A stretch of DNA of 64,000 bases from an uncultured Anaeroplasmataceae bacterium (GCA_910584005.1 CAJTXR010000005.1:57290-121289); one strand, 5' to 3'; shown: positions 1 to 8,324, counted from the first letter of the stretch. The notes: generated by a model not told the origin, from the sequence alone. Program-made: numbers and translations.

Positions 1-210
1 ATTGTAATCTTCCACTTAAAAGATTTTATTATTGAAAATGAAACAATAAAGCAATGTGCAATCGGTAAAGGAATAATCGATTACCCATGGCTGATAAAAA
101 GAATTAAAGAAACAAATCCGAATGCATATTTGATTTTTGAAGGTTCTAAACCAGCAGATATGCAGGAAAGTTTTGATTATGTTAAAAAATTAGTAAATGA
201 AGGAGCATAA
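1..210 (+). CDS. Sugar phosphate isomerase/epimerase, C-terminal fragment
   Basis: The reading frame is open from the first base to a TAA at 208-210, giving the last 69 residues of a gene that starts left of the window. Visible motifs are HLKDF near the start, GKGIIDYPW, and LIFEG near the end. These fit the C-terminal strands of the xylose-isomerase-like TIM barrel family (sugar phosphate isomerase/epimerase), where His and Glu in such strands bind the metal. The stop lies 1 nt before the kduI ATG, and the kduI Shine-Dalgarno is inside this gene's last codons, so the two are cotranscribed and probably translationally coupled. A role in hexuronate or ketose metabolism is inferred from the neighbours; the exact substrate cannot be read from a fragment. 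Confidence 0.75.
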   Translation: MVIFHLKDFIIENETIKQCAIGKGIIDYPWLIKRIKETNPNAYLIFEGSKPADMQESFDYVKKLVNEGA

Positions 211-211
211 T

Positions 212-1048
212 ATGAAATTACAAGTAAGATATGCAAATCATCCCGAAGATTCTATGTTTTATACAACAGAAGAATTAAGACGTCATTATTTAATGGAAAA
301 AGTATTTGAAGAGGATGAAATTCTTTTGGTTTATTCTCATCAAGATCGTATTGTATCTGGAGGAGTTATGCCAGTTACAAAGGCATTACCACTTGAAACC
401 TCTGATGAGCTACGGGCAGCATATTTTTTAGAAAGACGTGAGTTAGGTATCATCAATATCGGTGGTGCTGGTAAGGTTACCTTAGATGGCAAAGTATATA
501 ATGTTAAATCTAAGGATGGTATGTATGTAGGTATGGGAACAAAAGAGGTTGTTTTTGAATCTGTAGATTCTAAAAATCCAGCCAAATTTTATATTTCTTC
601 TTGCCCAGCTCATACCACATATCCAACATATTATATTGATTTTGAAAAAGCCAATCATCGTCCATGCGGAGATGCAAAAACTTTGAATAAAAGAGTAATC
701 AACCAGTACATTCATCCTGATGTATGTAAGAGCTGTCAATTAGCAATGGGAATGACTGAGCTAGCTGAAGGTTCTGGTTGGAATACGATGCCATCTCATA
801 CCCATGAAAGAAGAATGGAGGTCTATTTCTATTTCAATATACCTGCAGATAATGTTGTTTTTCATATGATGGGACAACCTCAAGAAACACGACATATTGT
901 AATGCAAAATGAGCAATTGGTTATTTCACCAAGCTGGAGTATTCATTCTGGAATTGGAACCTCCAACTATGCTTTTATTTGGGCAATGTGTGGAGAAAAC
1001 CAAGAATTTGATGATATGGATAATATTAAGACAACTGATTTAAAATAA
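212..1048 (+). CDS. kduI: 5-keto-4-deoxyuronate isomerase KduI
   Basis: KduI (EC 5.3.1.17) converts 5-keto-4-deoxyuronate (4-deoxy-L-threo-5-hexosulose uronate) into 2,5-diketo-3-deoxygluconate in cytoplasmic pectin and uronate catabolism. The start at 212 is preceded by AGGAG at 201-205 and gives 278 residues, the same length as the E. coli enzyme. An in-frame ATG at 197 overlaps the ribosome site and is less likely. The cupin metal site is intact: His196 and His198 in PSHTHERRME, Glu203, and His245 in SIHSG, matching the metal ligands known for E. coli KduI. It follows an epimerase gene and is followed 20 nt later by kduD, which takes its product. Identification is firm. Confidence 0.96.
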   Translation: MKLQVRYANHPEDSMFYTTEELRRHYLMEKVFEEDEILLVYSHQDRIVSGGVMPVTKALPLETSDELRAAYFLERRELGIINIGGAGKVTLDGKVYNVKSKDGMYVGMGTKEVVFESVDSKNPAKFYISSCPAHTTYPTYYIDFEKANHRPCGDAKTLNKRVINQYIHPDVCKSCQLAMGMTELAEGSGWNTMPSHTHERRMEVYFYFNIPADNVVFHMMGQPQETRHIVMQNEQLVISPSWSIHSGIGTSNYAFIWAMCGENQEFDDMDNIKTTDLK

Positions 1049-1068
1049 TAGATAAAGGAGAAATAAAT

Positions 1069-1869
1069 ATGAAAATGAATGATTTTAGATTAGATGGTAA
1101 GATTGCTTTAGTAACAGGAGCATCTTATGGAATAGGATTTGCGATTGCATCAGGACTTGCTGAAGCAGGAGCTAAAATTGTATTTAATGACATTAATCAA
1201 GATTTAGTTAATAAAGGGTTAGCTGCTTATAAGGAAGCAGGAATTACTGCTCATGGTTATGTTTGTGATGTTACAAATGAGGATCAAGTCAATGAAATGG
1301 TAGCTACCATTGAAAAGGAAGTAGGCGTAATTGATATACTTGTAAATAATGCAGGAATTATTAAGCGTATTCCTATGATTGAAATGACAGCTGCACAGTT
1401 CCGTCAAGTTATTGATATTGATTTAAATGGGCCATTTATTATGGCAAAAGCAGTTATTCCTTCAATGATTAAAAAGGGACATGGTAAGATCATTAACATT
1501 TGTTCTATGATGTCTGAATTAGGTCGTGAAACAGTATCTGCTTATGCAGCTGCTAAAGGTGGATTGAAAATGTTAACTCGTAACATTTGTTCTGAATATG
1601 GGGAGTACAATATTCAATGTAATGGTATTGGACCTGGGTATATCGCAACACCTCAAACCGCCCCTTTACGTGAAATTCAACCTGATGGTTCTCGCCATCC
1701 TTTTGATCAATTCATTATTGCAAAAACTCCAGCAGGACGTTGGTTAGAGGCAGAAGAATTAGCAGGTCCTGCTGTATTCTTAGCATCCGATGCTTCTAAT
1801 GCTGTCAATGGTCATATTTTATATGTTGATGGTGGTATTTTAGCTTATATTGGAAAACAACCTAAGTAA
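1069..1869 (+). CDS. kduD: 2-keto-3-deoxygluconate-forming reductase KduD (SDR family)
   Basis: KduD (2-deoxy-D-gluconate 3-dehydrogenase, EC 1.1.1.127) reduces the diketo product of KduI to 2-keto-3-deoxygluconate, which then enters the Entner-Doudoroff-type branch. The 266-residue protein is a classical short-chain dehydrogenase: cofactor loop TGASYGIG at residues 16-23, NNAG at 93-96, and a Ser146, Tyr159, Lys163 catalytic set in ICSMMSE and YAAAK. The start has a good AAAGGAG site at 1055-1060; the Met at codon 3 is an alternative. It sits directly downstream of kduI, and a rho-independent terminator follows, so it closes the uronate operon. The SDR fold is certain; the KduD assignment rests on motif similarity plus the kduI neighbour. 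Confidence 0.93.
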   Translation: MKMNDFRLDGKIALVTGASYGIGFAIASGLAEAGAKIVFNDINQDLVNKGLAAYKEAGITAHGYVCDVTNEDQVNEMVATIEKEVGVIDILVNNAGIIKRIPMIEMTAAQFRQVIDIDLNGPFIMAKAVIPSMIKKGHGKIINICSMMSELGRETVSAYAAAKGGLKMLTRNICSEYGEYNIQCNGIGPGYIATPQTAPLREIQPDGSRHPFDQFIIAKTPAGRWLEAEELAGPAVFLASDASNAVNGHILYVDGGILAYIGKQPK

Positions 1870-1879
1870 TTTAAAATTG

Positions 1880-1917
1880 TAGGGTTATGCTTCTTGCATA
1901 ATCCTATTTTTTTCTTT
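1880..1917 (+). terminator. Intrinsic terminator after kduD
   Basis: TAGGGTTATGC and TGCATAATCCTA pair around a short TTCT loop with one G-U pair, followed by a run of T. This ends the epimerase-kduI-kduD operon. Confidence 0.85.
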
Positions 1918-1937
1918 TAATAGAAAATGGATTTGTT

Positions 1938-1966
1938 TTGTTATCTTATGAAGGTTATGATATAAT
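1938..1966 (+). promoter_or_regulatory. Sigma-A promoter of the SGNH esterase gene
   Basis: A TTGTTA -35 box (1938-1943), a 17-nt spacer and a TATAAT -10 box (1961-1966) with an upstream TG (extended -10) lie between the kduD terminator and the next gene. The esterase therefore has its own promoter. Confidence 0.75.
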
Positions 1967-2003
1967 TAAAAAAGAAATATCATGATAAAAAGGAGTAGGA
2001 ATT

Positions 2004-3506
2004 ATGAAAAAACAAGAATCAACTCCAACTTTATATGTTGTTGGAGATTCTACATTAGCTAGCTTTAATGATCCTTATTTTTACCCACGATTTGGCTATG
2101 GGACTCAACTTGTTAAATTTTTTAATGATAAAATAAAAATTCAAAATTTAGCATTATCAGGAAGAAGCTCTAAAAGCTATATACAAGAAGAAAACTATCA
2201 AAGATTAAAAGAAACTTTTCAAAAAGGAGATTATCTTTTAATTGGATTTGGTCATAATGATCAAAAAAGCGATGATAAGAATCGATTTACTGACGCAAGA
2301 ACATCTTTTCAAGATCCAAATTCCTTTCAATTCTATCTTTATGAATATTATATAAAACTTGCTATTGAGAAGGGAGGAACACCCATACTTTGTACACCGA
2401 TTGTGCGAGCGGATTTAAAGAATTGCTATACCAAAAATAGTGCTCATATTACTCCAACAGGAGATTATGCAGAAGCAATCTTAGCCTTAGGGAAAGAAAA
2501 GAAGGTTACTGTTTTAGATTTGAGAGCTTTAACCAAATTGAAATATGAACATATTGGATTTGAACAGGCTAAGTACTTTCATGCTGTTATTGCTGGGAAA
2601 AAAGATGAACAAAAGAAATTTATTCCTAATTTTCTTACCGTTGATTTGACTCATTTGAATGTGTATGGAGCTTGTTATGTTGCATATTTAGTTGCGACTC
2701 TTTTAAAGGACACGGATTGTCCTTTAAAAGAGTATTTACTCAAAGAGATTAAAGAACCTATGAAAGAAGACTGCTTACTTCCTAACCCTGAATATCAAAT
2801 GAATGAATATAAGGTTCCAGTGTTAGATACATATCAACCTTCCTCTAATTTTACGACTATGGATAAAGAATGGTATGGAACTGCCTTTGGAGATTGCGGT
2901 GGAATTCCTTCTATAAATGAAAATGGATTTATAGCAAAAGAAGTAAAAAAAGGAATTTACCATGTTGGACAATATGGTTCCACTTTGAAAGGAAAAATCA
3001 GCTTTTCCTCAGATGGTTTAGCATTTATATTTAAGCAAATTGGTATTCACTATAATTTTAAAGCCTCTGTTAAAGCGACAATTTTAAAAACGGCTCATAC
3101 AAAACAAGCAGGGTTTGGACTTATGCTACGAGATGATTGTTACATAAAACAAAAAACACCATCTGAACTTATAGCGAGTAATTCTTTATCTGCTGGGTTC
3201 TTATGTAAGGATTCAGCCATGGGAATTCTACTCAAAAAAGAAGGCACGGAAATTGAAACTCCTTACATAGTAGATGAATTTTATCAAGAAAATGAAGAAT
3301 GCAGACTTGAGGTTATCCGACTTGGACAATCCATCACGGTAACTGTCTTTTACCAAAACCAAGAATATAGTAAAACTTATTTTGATTTTGATTTAATGGC
3401 AATGGATCAAAACTATATGTATTTAGGGATGTTTGCAACACGGGGAACATTAGTAGAGTTTTATGATGTGGAATTTGAGTATACAGGAACCTCTTTAGGA
3501 GCATAA
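2004..3506 (+). CDS. SGNH/GDSL rhamnogalacturonan acetylesterase-like protein with extra C-terminal domain
   Basis: This probably removes acetyl groups from rhamnogalacturonan fragments, as in the RhgT/YesT family. The N-terminal ~235 residues carry the SGNH blocks: GDST with catalytic Ser16, a Gly in SGRSS near 53, GHND with Asn85, and DLTH with Asp214 and His217. No signal peptide is visible, so it acts in the cytoplasm on imported oligosaccharides, as proposed for YesT. At 500 residues it is about twice the length of a single-domain family member. Residues ~280-500 form a second, beta-rich domain, perhaps a concanavalin-like or carbohydrate-binding module; this is inference. A clear ATG with AAAAGGAG upstream supports the start. 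It lies next to kduI/kduD and a TetR regulator, consistent with a pectin-use locus. Confidence 0.82.
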   Translation: MKKQESTPTLYVVGDSTLASFNDPYFYPRFGYGTQLVKFFNDKIKIQNLALSGRSSKSYIQEENYQRLKETFQKGDYLLIGFGHNDQKSDDKNRFTDARTSFQDPNSFQFYLYEYYIKLAIEKGGTPILCTPIVRADLKNCYTKNSAHITPTGDYAEAILALGKEKKVTVLDLRALTKLKYEHIGFEQAKYFHAVIAGKKDEQKKFIPNFLTVDLTHLNVYGACYVAYLVATLLKDTDCPLKEYLLKEIKEPMKEDCLLPNPEYQMNEYKVPVLDTYQPSSNFTTMDKEWYGTAFGDCGGIPSINENGFIAKEVKKGIYHVGQYGSTLKGKISFSSDGLAFIFKQIGIHYNFKASVKATILKTAHTKQAGFGLMLRDDCYIKQKTPSELIASNSLSAGFLCKDSAMGILLKKEGTEIETPYIVDEFYQENEECRLEVIRLGQSITVTVFYQNQEYSKTYFDFDLMAMDQNYMYLGMFATRGTLVEFYDVEFEYTGTSLGA

Positions 3507-3507
3507 A

Positions 3508-3537
3508 AAAAAGAACTTTGTTTTAAAGTTCTTTTTC
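3508..3537. terminator. Bidirectional terminator between esterase and TetR gene
   Basis: AAGAACTTT (3511-3519) and AAAGTTCTT (3525-3533) pair. An A run on the left and a T run on the right allow termination in both directions for these convergent genes. Confidence 0.8.
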
Positions 3538-4131
3538 TTTAAATAAAATCGAAGAATGAAACAATTCATTTAAAAATGAAGTTATATTTGTTTTAAATTC
3601 TTCAACATGACTCATTTTGTCCTTTTCAATCCAGTCAACAATCATTTTGTTGGCTCCTCCAATTAAAAAGGATAGAATGTGCTGTTTATTATATTTAAAT
3701 TCTAATGAAAAATGTTCTTGAATCTCATCTAAAAATTTATAAGAAGTAGTTTCAATAATATAAGTTAAAATAGAATTCTCTTGGTTTTGAAATTTTTTAA
3801 TTAAGGTTTTATTTTCATAAATCTCATCTACAACTAATGTAACAATAATTTGAAATATAGAGAGTAAAGCGTCATTAGAACTTAAATGAGAAAATGGAAG
3901 CATAGAAATTTTGTCTATGATTTTAAGTTTTATTTCTTCAACACAATCCTGAAACAATTCATATTTATCTTGATAGTGAGAATAAAAAGTTACACGATTC
4001 ACTGAAGCCTTTTGACAAATTTTAGTGACATTGATTTTTTCAAAGGTTTCATATTCTAGAAGTTCTAAGAGTGCTTGTTTTAATTTTTTTCTTGTTTTGA
4101 TTATTCTTATATCTTCTTTCAATTTTAACAC
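3523..4131 (-). CDS. TetR/AcrR family transcriptional regulator
   Basis: A 202-residue DNA-binding repressor. The N-terminal ~60 residues show the TetR helix-turn-helix: FEKINVTKICQKASVNRVTFYSHYQDKYEL, with the usual recognition-helix pattern ending in FY.HY.DK. The remaining ~140 helical residues form a ligand-binding/dimerisation domain of the kind seen in DhaS-like regulators (TetR_C type), so the ligand is unknown. It is convergent with the pectin genes and divergent from pgcA. A perfect 10-bp palindrome lies between it and pgcA and could be its operator. Likely targets are itself, pgcA or the esterase, but the sequence alone does not decide. Confidence 0.88.
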   Translation of the reverse strand: MLKLKEDIRIIKTRKKLKQALLELLEYETFEKINVTKICQKASVNRVTFYSHYQDKYELFQDCVEEIKLKIIDKISMLPFSHLSSNDALLSIFQIIVTLVVDEIYENKTLIKKFQNQENSILTYIIETTSYKFLDEIQEHFSLEFKYNKQHILSFLIGGANKMIVDWIEKDKMSHVEEFKTNITSFLNELFHSSILFKEKEL

Positions 4132-4155
4132 CTACTCTTCGTGTATCTAAAAAAT

Positions 4156-4183
4156 ATTATACCATAGATAAAATTATATTGAA
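4156..4183 (-). promoter_or_regulatory. Promoter of the TetR gene
   Basis: On the minus strand a TATAAT (plus positions 4156-4161) is preceded by TGG, an extended -10. A weak TTCAAT -35 lies 16 nt further upstream. Confidence 0.55.
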
Positions 4184-4206
4184 TAGAAGAAATTTCAAAA
4201 AATTGA

Positions 4207-4244
4207 ACTAGCTAGTAGAAAACCCTTTCATTTTTTTGTATAAT
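4207..4244 (+). promoter_or_regulatory. pgcA -10 box with adjacent perfect palindrome (candidate operator)
   Basis: ACTAGCTAGT at 4207-4216 is a perfect 10-bp palindrome about 22 nt upstream of a TATAAT (4239-4244) in front of pgcA. No good -35 is visible at the usual spacing. The palindrome sits where a TetR dimer could act on the divergent promoters. Confidence 0.4.
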
Positions 4245-4263
4245 AGATAATATAAGGAGAACT

Positions 4264-5958
4264 ATGTGTATGAATTATTTAGAAAAAGCAGAAGTATGGA
4301 AAAAAAATAAAAATTTAGATCCATCCTTAAGAAAAGAATTAGAGGAAATGGATGATAAGGCTTTACAAGAAGCGTTCACTACGGATTTGGAATTTGGAAC
4401 AGGAGGCTTACGAGGAATTTTAGGAGCTGGAACAAATCGGATGAATATCTACATTGTTTCCAAAGCGACCTTAGGATTTGGTAGATATTTATCTCAATTT
4501 AAAAAAGCCTTTAAAAGAGGTGTTGCAATTTCTCATGATAATCGGCACCAGTCTAAGGAGTTTGCAAGAATATCTGCAGAAGTATTATCTACTTTAGGGT
4601 TTAAAGTTTATTTATTTGAAGATTTAAGACCAACACCAGAATTATCTTATGCTGTTCGTTATTTTGGATGTGTTGGAGGAATTATGATTACAGCTTCTCA
4701 TAATCCTAAGGAATATAACGGGTATAAGATTTATGATGAAAGTGGTTGTCAATTGGTTCCTAAGGATGCAGATCAAGTCATTGCTGAAATCAATAAAATC
4801 GAGGATTATTTCTCTATTGATCATTCTAAGCATCATAATAAAATTAAATACATCGGTTCAAAGGTGGATGCTGCATATATAAAAGAAGTAAAGAAAATTA
4901 TTTTACGCCCTAATTTAAAAAAGAATTTTAAATTGGTGTATACTCCACTTCATGGTACAGGACAAGTTTTTGCGGCAGATGTATTAAAGAGTGTAGGATA
5001 TGATGTATATCCTCTTGCTTGTCAAATGACAAATGATCCTGATTTTTCAGGAGTAAAAACATCAAACCCAGAAAACAAGGAAGCCTATGATGAAGCAATC
5101 GCTTATGCAAAAGAAATTGGGGCTCCAATTGTTTTAGCAACCGATCCTGATGCGGATCGTTTGGGTATTGCGGTTGAGCATAATGGCGAGTATGTATTGT
5201 TTACTGGCAATCAAACCGCATCCTTAGTTTTAGATTATATTTTAAGAACACGTAAAGAACTTAATACGCTTCCTAAGGATGGGTATGTGTTTACAACGAA
5301 TGTTTCTTCAACTTTACCTGTTGCGATTGCACAACGTTATGGAATGAAAGTTGAGATTACATTAACTGGATTTAAATTTATTGGTGAAAAAGCAAGAGAA
5401 ATGGAAAACGGGAAAGGAACCTATGTCTTTGGTTTTGAAGAATCTTATGGATGCTTAGTATCAGATTGTGTAAGAGATAAAGATTCCATTCAAGCTATCC
5501 TAATGCTTTGTGAAACTGCTGCATACTATTATGAAAAAAATATGGATTTAGTGGAAGCTTTAAATGAAATCTATGAAGAGTATGGATACTATAAGGAAGG
5601 CATTACAAACATTGGATTAAAAGGTTTAGAAGGTGCTGCTAAAATTAAACGGATTATGGAATATTTTAGAACTACTGAAATTGCATTAAAGAACTTTAAG
5701 ATATTGGCAAAGGATGATGTGAAATTAGGTGTTCATACAGATTTAGTATCTGGTGAAACTTCTACAATTTATCTTCCTTCTAGCAATGTAATTAAATATT
5801 ATTTAAATGATAATATGTGGTTCGTTTTAAGACCTTCTGGAACTGAACCTAAATTAAAAGTATATTATGGTGTTGTTGGTAACGATCATGAATCTGCAAA
5901 TGCCAAATTAGAAGAATTAACTAAAGAAGTAATGGCTATTGTTGAAAAGGTGGAATAA
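4264..5958 (+). CDS. pgcA: Alpha-phosphoglucomutase / phosphomannomutase
   Basis: Interconverts glucose-1-phosphate and glucose-6-phosphate, feeding glycolysis or cell-envelope polysaccharide and glycolipid synthesis. The 564 residues contain every hallmark of the alpha-D-phosphohexomutase family: active-site phosphoserine Ser145 in TASHNP, the metal loop DPDADR at 294-299, the sugar-binding loop GFEESYG near 400, and the phosphate-binding RPSGTEPK near 527. Length is close to the B. subtilis PgcA class. The ATG at 4264 follows AAGGAG at 4254-4259; the Met at codon 3 is an alternative. A strong hairpin terminator follows. Confidence is high for the family and good for the PgcA-type assignment. 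Confidence 0.93.
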   Translation: MCMNYLEKAEVWKKNKNLDPSLRKELEEMDDKALQEAFTTDLEFGTGGLRGILGAGTNRMNIYIVSKATLGFGRYLSQFKKAFKRGVAISHDNRHQSKEFARISAEVLSTLGFKVYLFEDLRPTPELSYAVRYFGCVGGIMITASHNPKEYNGYKIYDESGCQLVPKDADQVIAEINKIEDYFSIDHSKHHNKIKYIGSKVDAAYIKEVKKIILRPNLKKNFKLVYTPLHGTGQVFAADVLKSVGYDVYPLACQMTNDPDFSGVKTSNPENKEAYDEAIAYAKEIGAPIVLATDPDADRLGIAVEHNGEYVLFTGNQTASLVLDYILRTRKELNTLPKDGYVFTTNVSSTLPVAIAQRYGMKVEITLTGFKFIGEKAREMENGKGTYVFGFEESYGCLVSDCVRDKDSIQAILMLCETAAYYYEKNMDLVEALNEIYEEYGYYKEGITNIGLKGLEGAAKIKRIMEYFRTTEIALKNFKILAKDDVKLGVHTDLVSGETSTIYLPSSNVIKYYLNDNMWFVLRPSGTEPKLKVYYGVVGNDHESANAKLEELTKEVMAIVEKVE

Positions 5959-5963
5959 TTGTT

Positions 5964-5994
5964 AAAATGGTCAATAAAATTTGACCATTTTTTT
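5964..5994 (+). terminator. Terminator hairpin directly before the GNAT gene's ribosome site
   Basis: AAAATGGTCAA (5964-5974) pairs perfectly with TTGACCATTTT (5981-5991), followed by TTT. The Shine-Dalgarno of the next gene starts at 5995. This either ends pgcA transcription or works as an attenuator, since no promoter is visible between hairpin and gene. Confidence 0.8.
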
Positions 5995-6007
5995 AAGGAG
6001 AGAATGT

Positions 6008-6787
6008 ATGGATTTTTTAGATGTTGCGAAAAGGCAATTTATGATAGATTATCAATTGAAGACTTTTCCAAAAGAAAAGATTAAATTCATAGAATCTAAA
6101 GAGTTTCCTTTAAATTCAATGAATTATCTTAAGGGTACTCCATTTTTAAATTTTATTTATTTTGGGGACAATTTATTTATTTGTGCAAATCAGAAAATAA
6201 AAGATTTTGTTACCTTATATATCCAAAAATGTGGGACTGAACTTTACCGAGTTTTTGATGCTCCTAATTGTATGGCCTTAAATAATGAGTTGGAAAAATA
6301 TGGGTATACCATTGCTCACTTGGCACAATATTTTTTACCTACAACTCAATTTACAGAAGTGGATTACAAGGAATATACGATACAACTATTTTGTAAAAAT
6401 GAAATTGAAGAACTCTATTCTAAATGTGATTTTCCTCTTGCTTTATGTGGCACTACAAAAGGAAGGAGAAGAGATGAACTTGCTCTAGCATGCATCATTG
6501 ACGGAGATATTGTTGGTGTTGCTGCTTGTACAAATGATTCAGATACCATGTGGCAAATTGGTGTTGAAATAAATGAAAAATATCAAAAAAAAGGGATTGG
6601 AACAATTTTAGTCCAAGAGTTAAAAAATGAAATTCTTAAATTAGGGAAGGTTCCCTTTTATTGTTGTGCTTGGAGCAATCTTGCTTCTAAACGATTGGCT
6701 AGAAAAGCTGGATTTGTAGATGCTTGGGTGGAACTTTCGGCCAAAAGAATAGATGAAGATTGGATTTCTAATATAAGAAATATATAA
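6008..6787 (+). CDS. GNAT family N-acetyltransferase
   Basis: A predicted acetyl-CoA-dependent acetyltransferase of unknown substrate. The C-terminal half has the GNAT core: a VGVAA strand, IGVEINEKYQKKGIGT, where the R/QxxG/A-type loop binds acetyl-CoA, then WSNLASKRLARKAGF typical of the last helix and strand. The N-terminal ~120 residues are divergent, as in GNATs with an extra or degenerate domain. The ATG at 6008 sits 7 nt after AAGGAG; an upstream in-frame TTG at 5981 lies inside the terminator hairpin and is rejected. It is followed by its own terminator. Its place after pgcA probably reflects position only. Confidence 0.8.
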   Translation: MDFLDVAKRQFMIDYQLKTFPKEKIKFIESKEFPLNSMNYLKGTPFLNFIYFGDNLFICANQKIKDFVTLYIQKCGTELYRVFDAPNCMALNNELEKYGYTIAHLAQYFLPTTQFTEVDYKEYTIQLFCKNEIEELYSKCDFPLALCGTTKGRRRDELALACIIDGDIVGVAACTNDSDTMWQIGVEINEKYQKKGIGTILVQELKNEILKLGKVPFYCCAWSNLASKRLARKAGFVDAWVELSAKRIDEDWISNIRNI

Positions 6788-6804
6788 AGATTGAATGAAA
6801 GACG

Positions 6805-6841
6805 GATAGTCAAAAAGAAATTTTTGGCTATCTTTTTTTTC
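6805..6841 (+). terminator. Intrinsic terminator after the GNAT gene
   Basis: GATAGTCAAAAA and TTTTTGGCTATC pair around GAAA and are followed by eight or more T. It separates the GNAT gene from the sporulation cluster. Confidence 0.88.
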
Positions 6842-6860
6842 TACAATTTTTTAAAAGAGA

Positions 6861-7598
6861 ATGCTATATACTTATGCCATGAAATATATAGAGCTAATTG
6901 TTTTAGTCAATGTTTTAATTCATTTATGCTTTGTTAAAATAGCATATTTTATTTTGAGGGTTAAGCCTTCAACTATTGCCATTTGTATTTCATGTCTTTT
7001 AGATGGAATTTATATGTTGTTATATATTTATATTCCCTATCAAATAGAGCCCTATCGATATTTATGCATTTTAATTGTATCGCTATCGGCTTTTATAACT
7101 AAAAGACCAACCAAAGCATTATTTTTATGTTTTATTTATTTAATGCTGAATTTTACTTTAGGAGGGAGTGCAGGGATTTTACATAAGATTATGAATCATT
7201 TTGTTGTTGTGTTTATTTGTCTAGGAGGTATATTACTTATTTTTACTTGCTATGCCATTTATAAAAAATTTCATTTTAGACCTGATGTATTAGAATATGA
7301 GGTTTGTATTGAGGATGAAAATAGAACCTTATATTTAAGTGGGTTTTGTGATACAGGGAATTTTTTAACAACGGAGGATAATATTCCCATTGTCTTTTTA
7401 AAACGAAATTTACAAATTGGAAGGTATTATAAAACAATTACCATCCATAGTGTAAGTACAAATAAAAAAATACCTATTTTTGCAGTAAAGAGCTTTAAGA
7501 TTAAAATAAAAAACAAATATGTAGAAAAGGATGTCTATTTGGCTTATGGGGACATTGCATTTAATGTAATGTTTGGTTCTAATTTATTAGGGGGATAG
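6861..7598 (+). CDS. spoIIGA: Sporulation sigma-E factor-processing peptidase SpoIIGA
   Basis: SpoIIGA is the membrane aspartic protease in the forespore septum that cleaves the pro-sequence from pro-sigma-E in the mother cell. About five hydrophobic segments fill residues 10-135, followed by a soluble domain with the catalytic DTGN at residues 164-167 and a C-terminal GSNLLGG. It lies 2 nt before sigE, the conserved order. At 245 residues it is clearly shorter than the B. subtilis protein (309), mostly in the protease half. The start is uncertain: the ATG at 6861 has a purine stretch directly against it, while the Met at 6879 (MKYIELIVLVNV) aligns better with family N-termini but lacks a ribosome site. 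Identification rests on DTGN, topology and synteny. Confidence 0.9.
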   Translation: MLYTYAMKYIELIVLVNVLIHLCFVKIAYFILRVKPSTIAICISCLLDGIYMLLYIYIPYQIEPYRYLCILIVSLSAFITKRPTKALFLCFIYLMLNFTLGGSAGILHKIMNHFVVVFICLGGILLIFTCYAIYKKFHFRPDVLEYEVCIEDENRTLYLSGFCDTGNFLTTEDNIPIVFLKRNLQIGRYYKTITIHSVSTNKKIPIFAVKSFKIKIKNKYVEKDVYLAYGDIAFNVMFGSNLLGG

Positions 7599-7600
7599 AA

Positions 7601-8305
7601 ATGATACTATTTAAGCTTTTATCAAAGCTTTTTAAGAAAGATGATGTTTGTTATTTATATAATCAGATGTGCTTACCAGAACCGCTAAACGAAGAAGAAG
7701 AACGGTTTTATGTGGAACGAATGTTAAACAATGATATTGAGGCTAGAAATGTATTAATTGAGCATAATATGCGGTTAGTTGTTTTTATCGCCAAACGTTT
7801 TGAATCCCCAAAAGTTTTATTAGAGGATTTAATATCGATTGGTTCAATGGGATTAATTAAAGGGGTAGAAACCTTTAAGCAGGATAAAAATATTAAACTT
7901 GCAACCTATGCTTCTAGATGTATTGAAAATGAAATTTTAATGTTTCTTAGAAAAGTCAGTAAACAAAAAAATGAGGTATCCTTAGATGAAGCATTGAATG
8001 TTGATGGGGATGGGAATGAATTATTACTTGCAGATGTTATTCCAACCAATCAAACCTTAGCGATTGATGAGGCAATATCCAATGAGAAACAAAGATTAAT
8101 GTATGAGGCAGTAGAGAAATTATCTGCTCGAGAAAGAGAAATTATAACTTTACGATTCGGGTTATATAAGACAGAAGAACTTACCCAAAAGGAAGTTGCG
8201 GATAAGCTAGGTATTTCGCAAAGTTATATTTCAAGGTTAGAGAAAAAAATAATTGATAAATTAAAAAATGAAATGGAGAAAAAATTAACAATAGTTTCTA
8301 AATAA
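7601..8305 (+). CDS. sigE: Sporulation sigma factor SigE (pro-sigma-E)
   Basis: Mother-cell-specific sigma factor of early sporulation, made as an inactive precursor. Region 2 carries LIEHNMRLVVFIAKRF and KLATYASRCIENEILMFLR; region 4 ends with LGISQSYISRLEKK. These are nearly identical to Bacillus sigma-E. The N-terminal pro-sequence keeps an amphipathic ILFKLLSKLFKK stretch but is shorter than the 27-residue Bacillus one, with the likely processing region at DVCYLY near residues 15-20. The 234-residue gene follows spoIIGA by 2 nt with its own GGGGATAG-type site. SigK was considered, but spoIIGA and sigG on either side settle the choice. Product processing depends on SpoIIGA. Confidence 0.96.
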   Translation: MILFKLLSKLFKKDDVCYLYNQMCLPEPLNEEEERFYVERMLNNDIEARNVLIEHNMRLVVFIAKRFESPKVLLEDLISIGSMGLIKGVETFKQDKNIKLATYASRCIENEILMFLRKVSKQKNEVSLDEALNVDGDGNELLLADVIPTNQTLAIDEAISNEKQRLMYEAVEKLSAREREIITLRFGLYKTEELTQKEVADKLGISQSYISRLEKKIIDKLKNEMEKKLTIVSK

Positions 8306-8324
8306 TGAATAGAACCCGTAGAAG

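Noticed and set aside
5981..6007. Upstream TTG start for the GNAT gene
   Set aside because: It lies within a terminator hairpin and lacks a ribosome site; ATG at 6008 has AAGGAG at good spacing.
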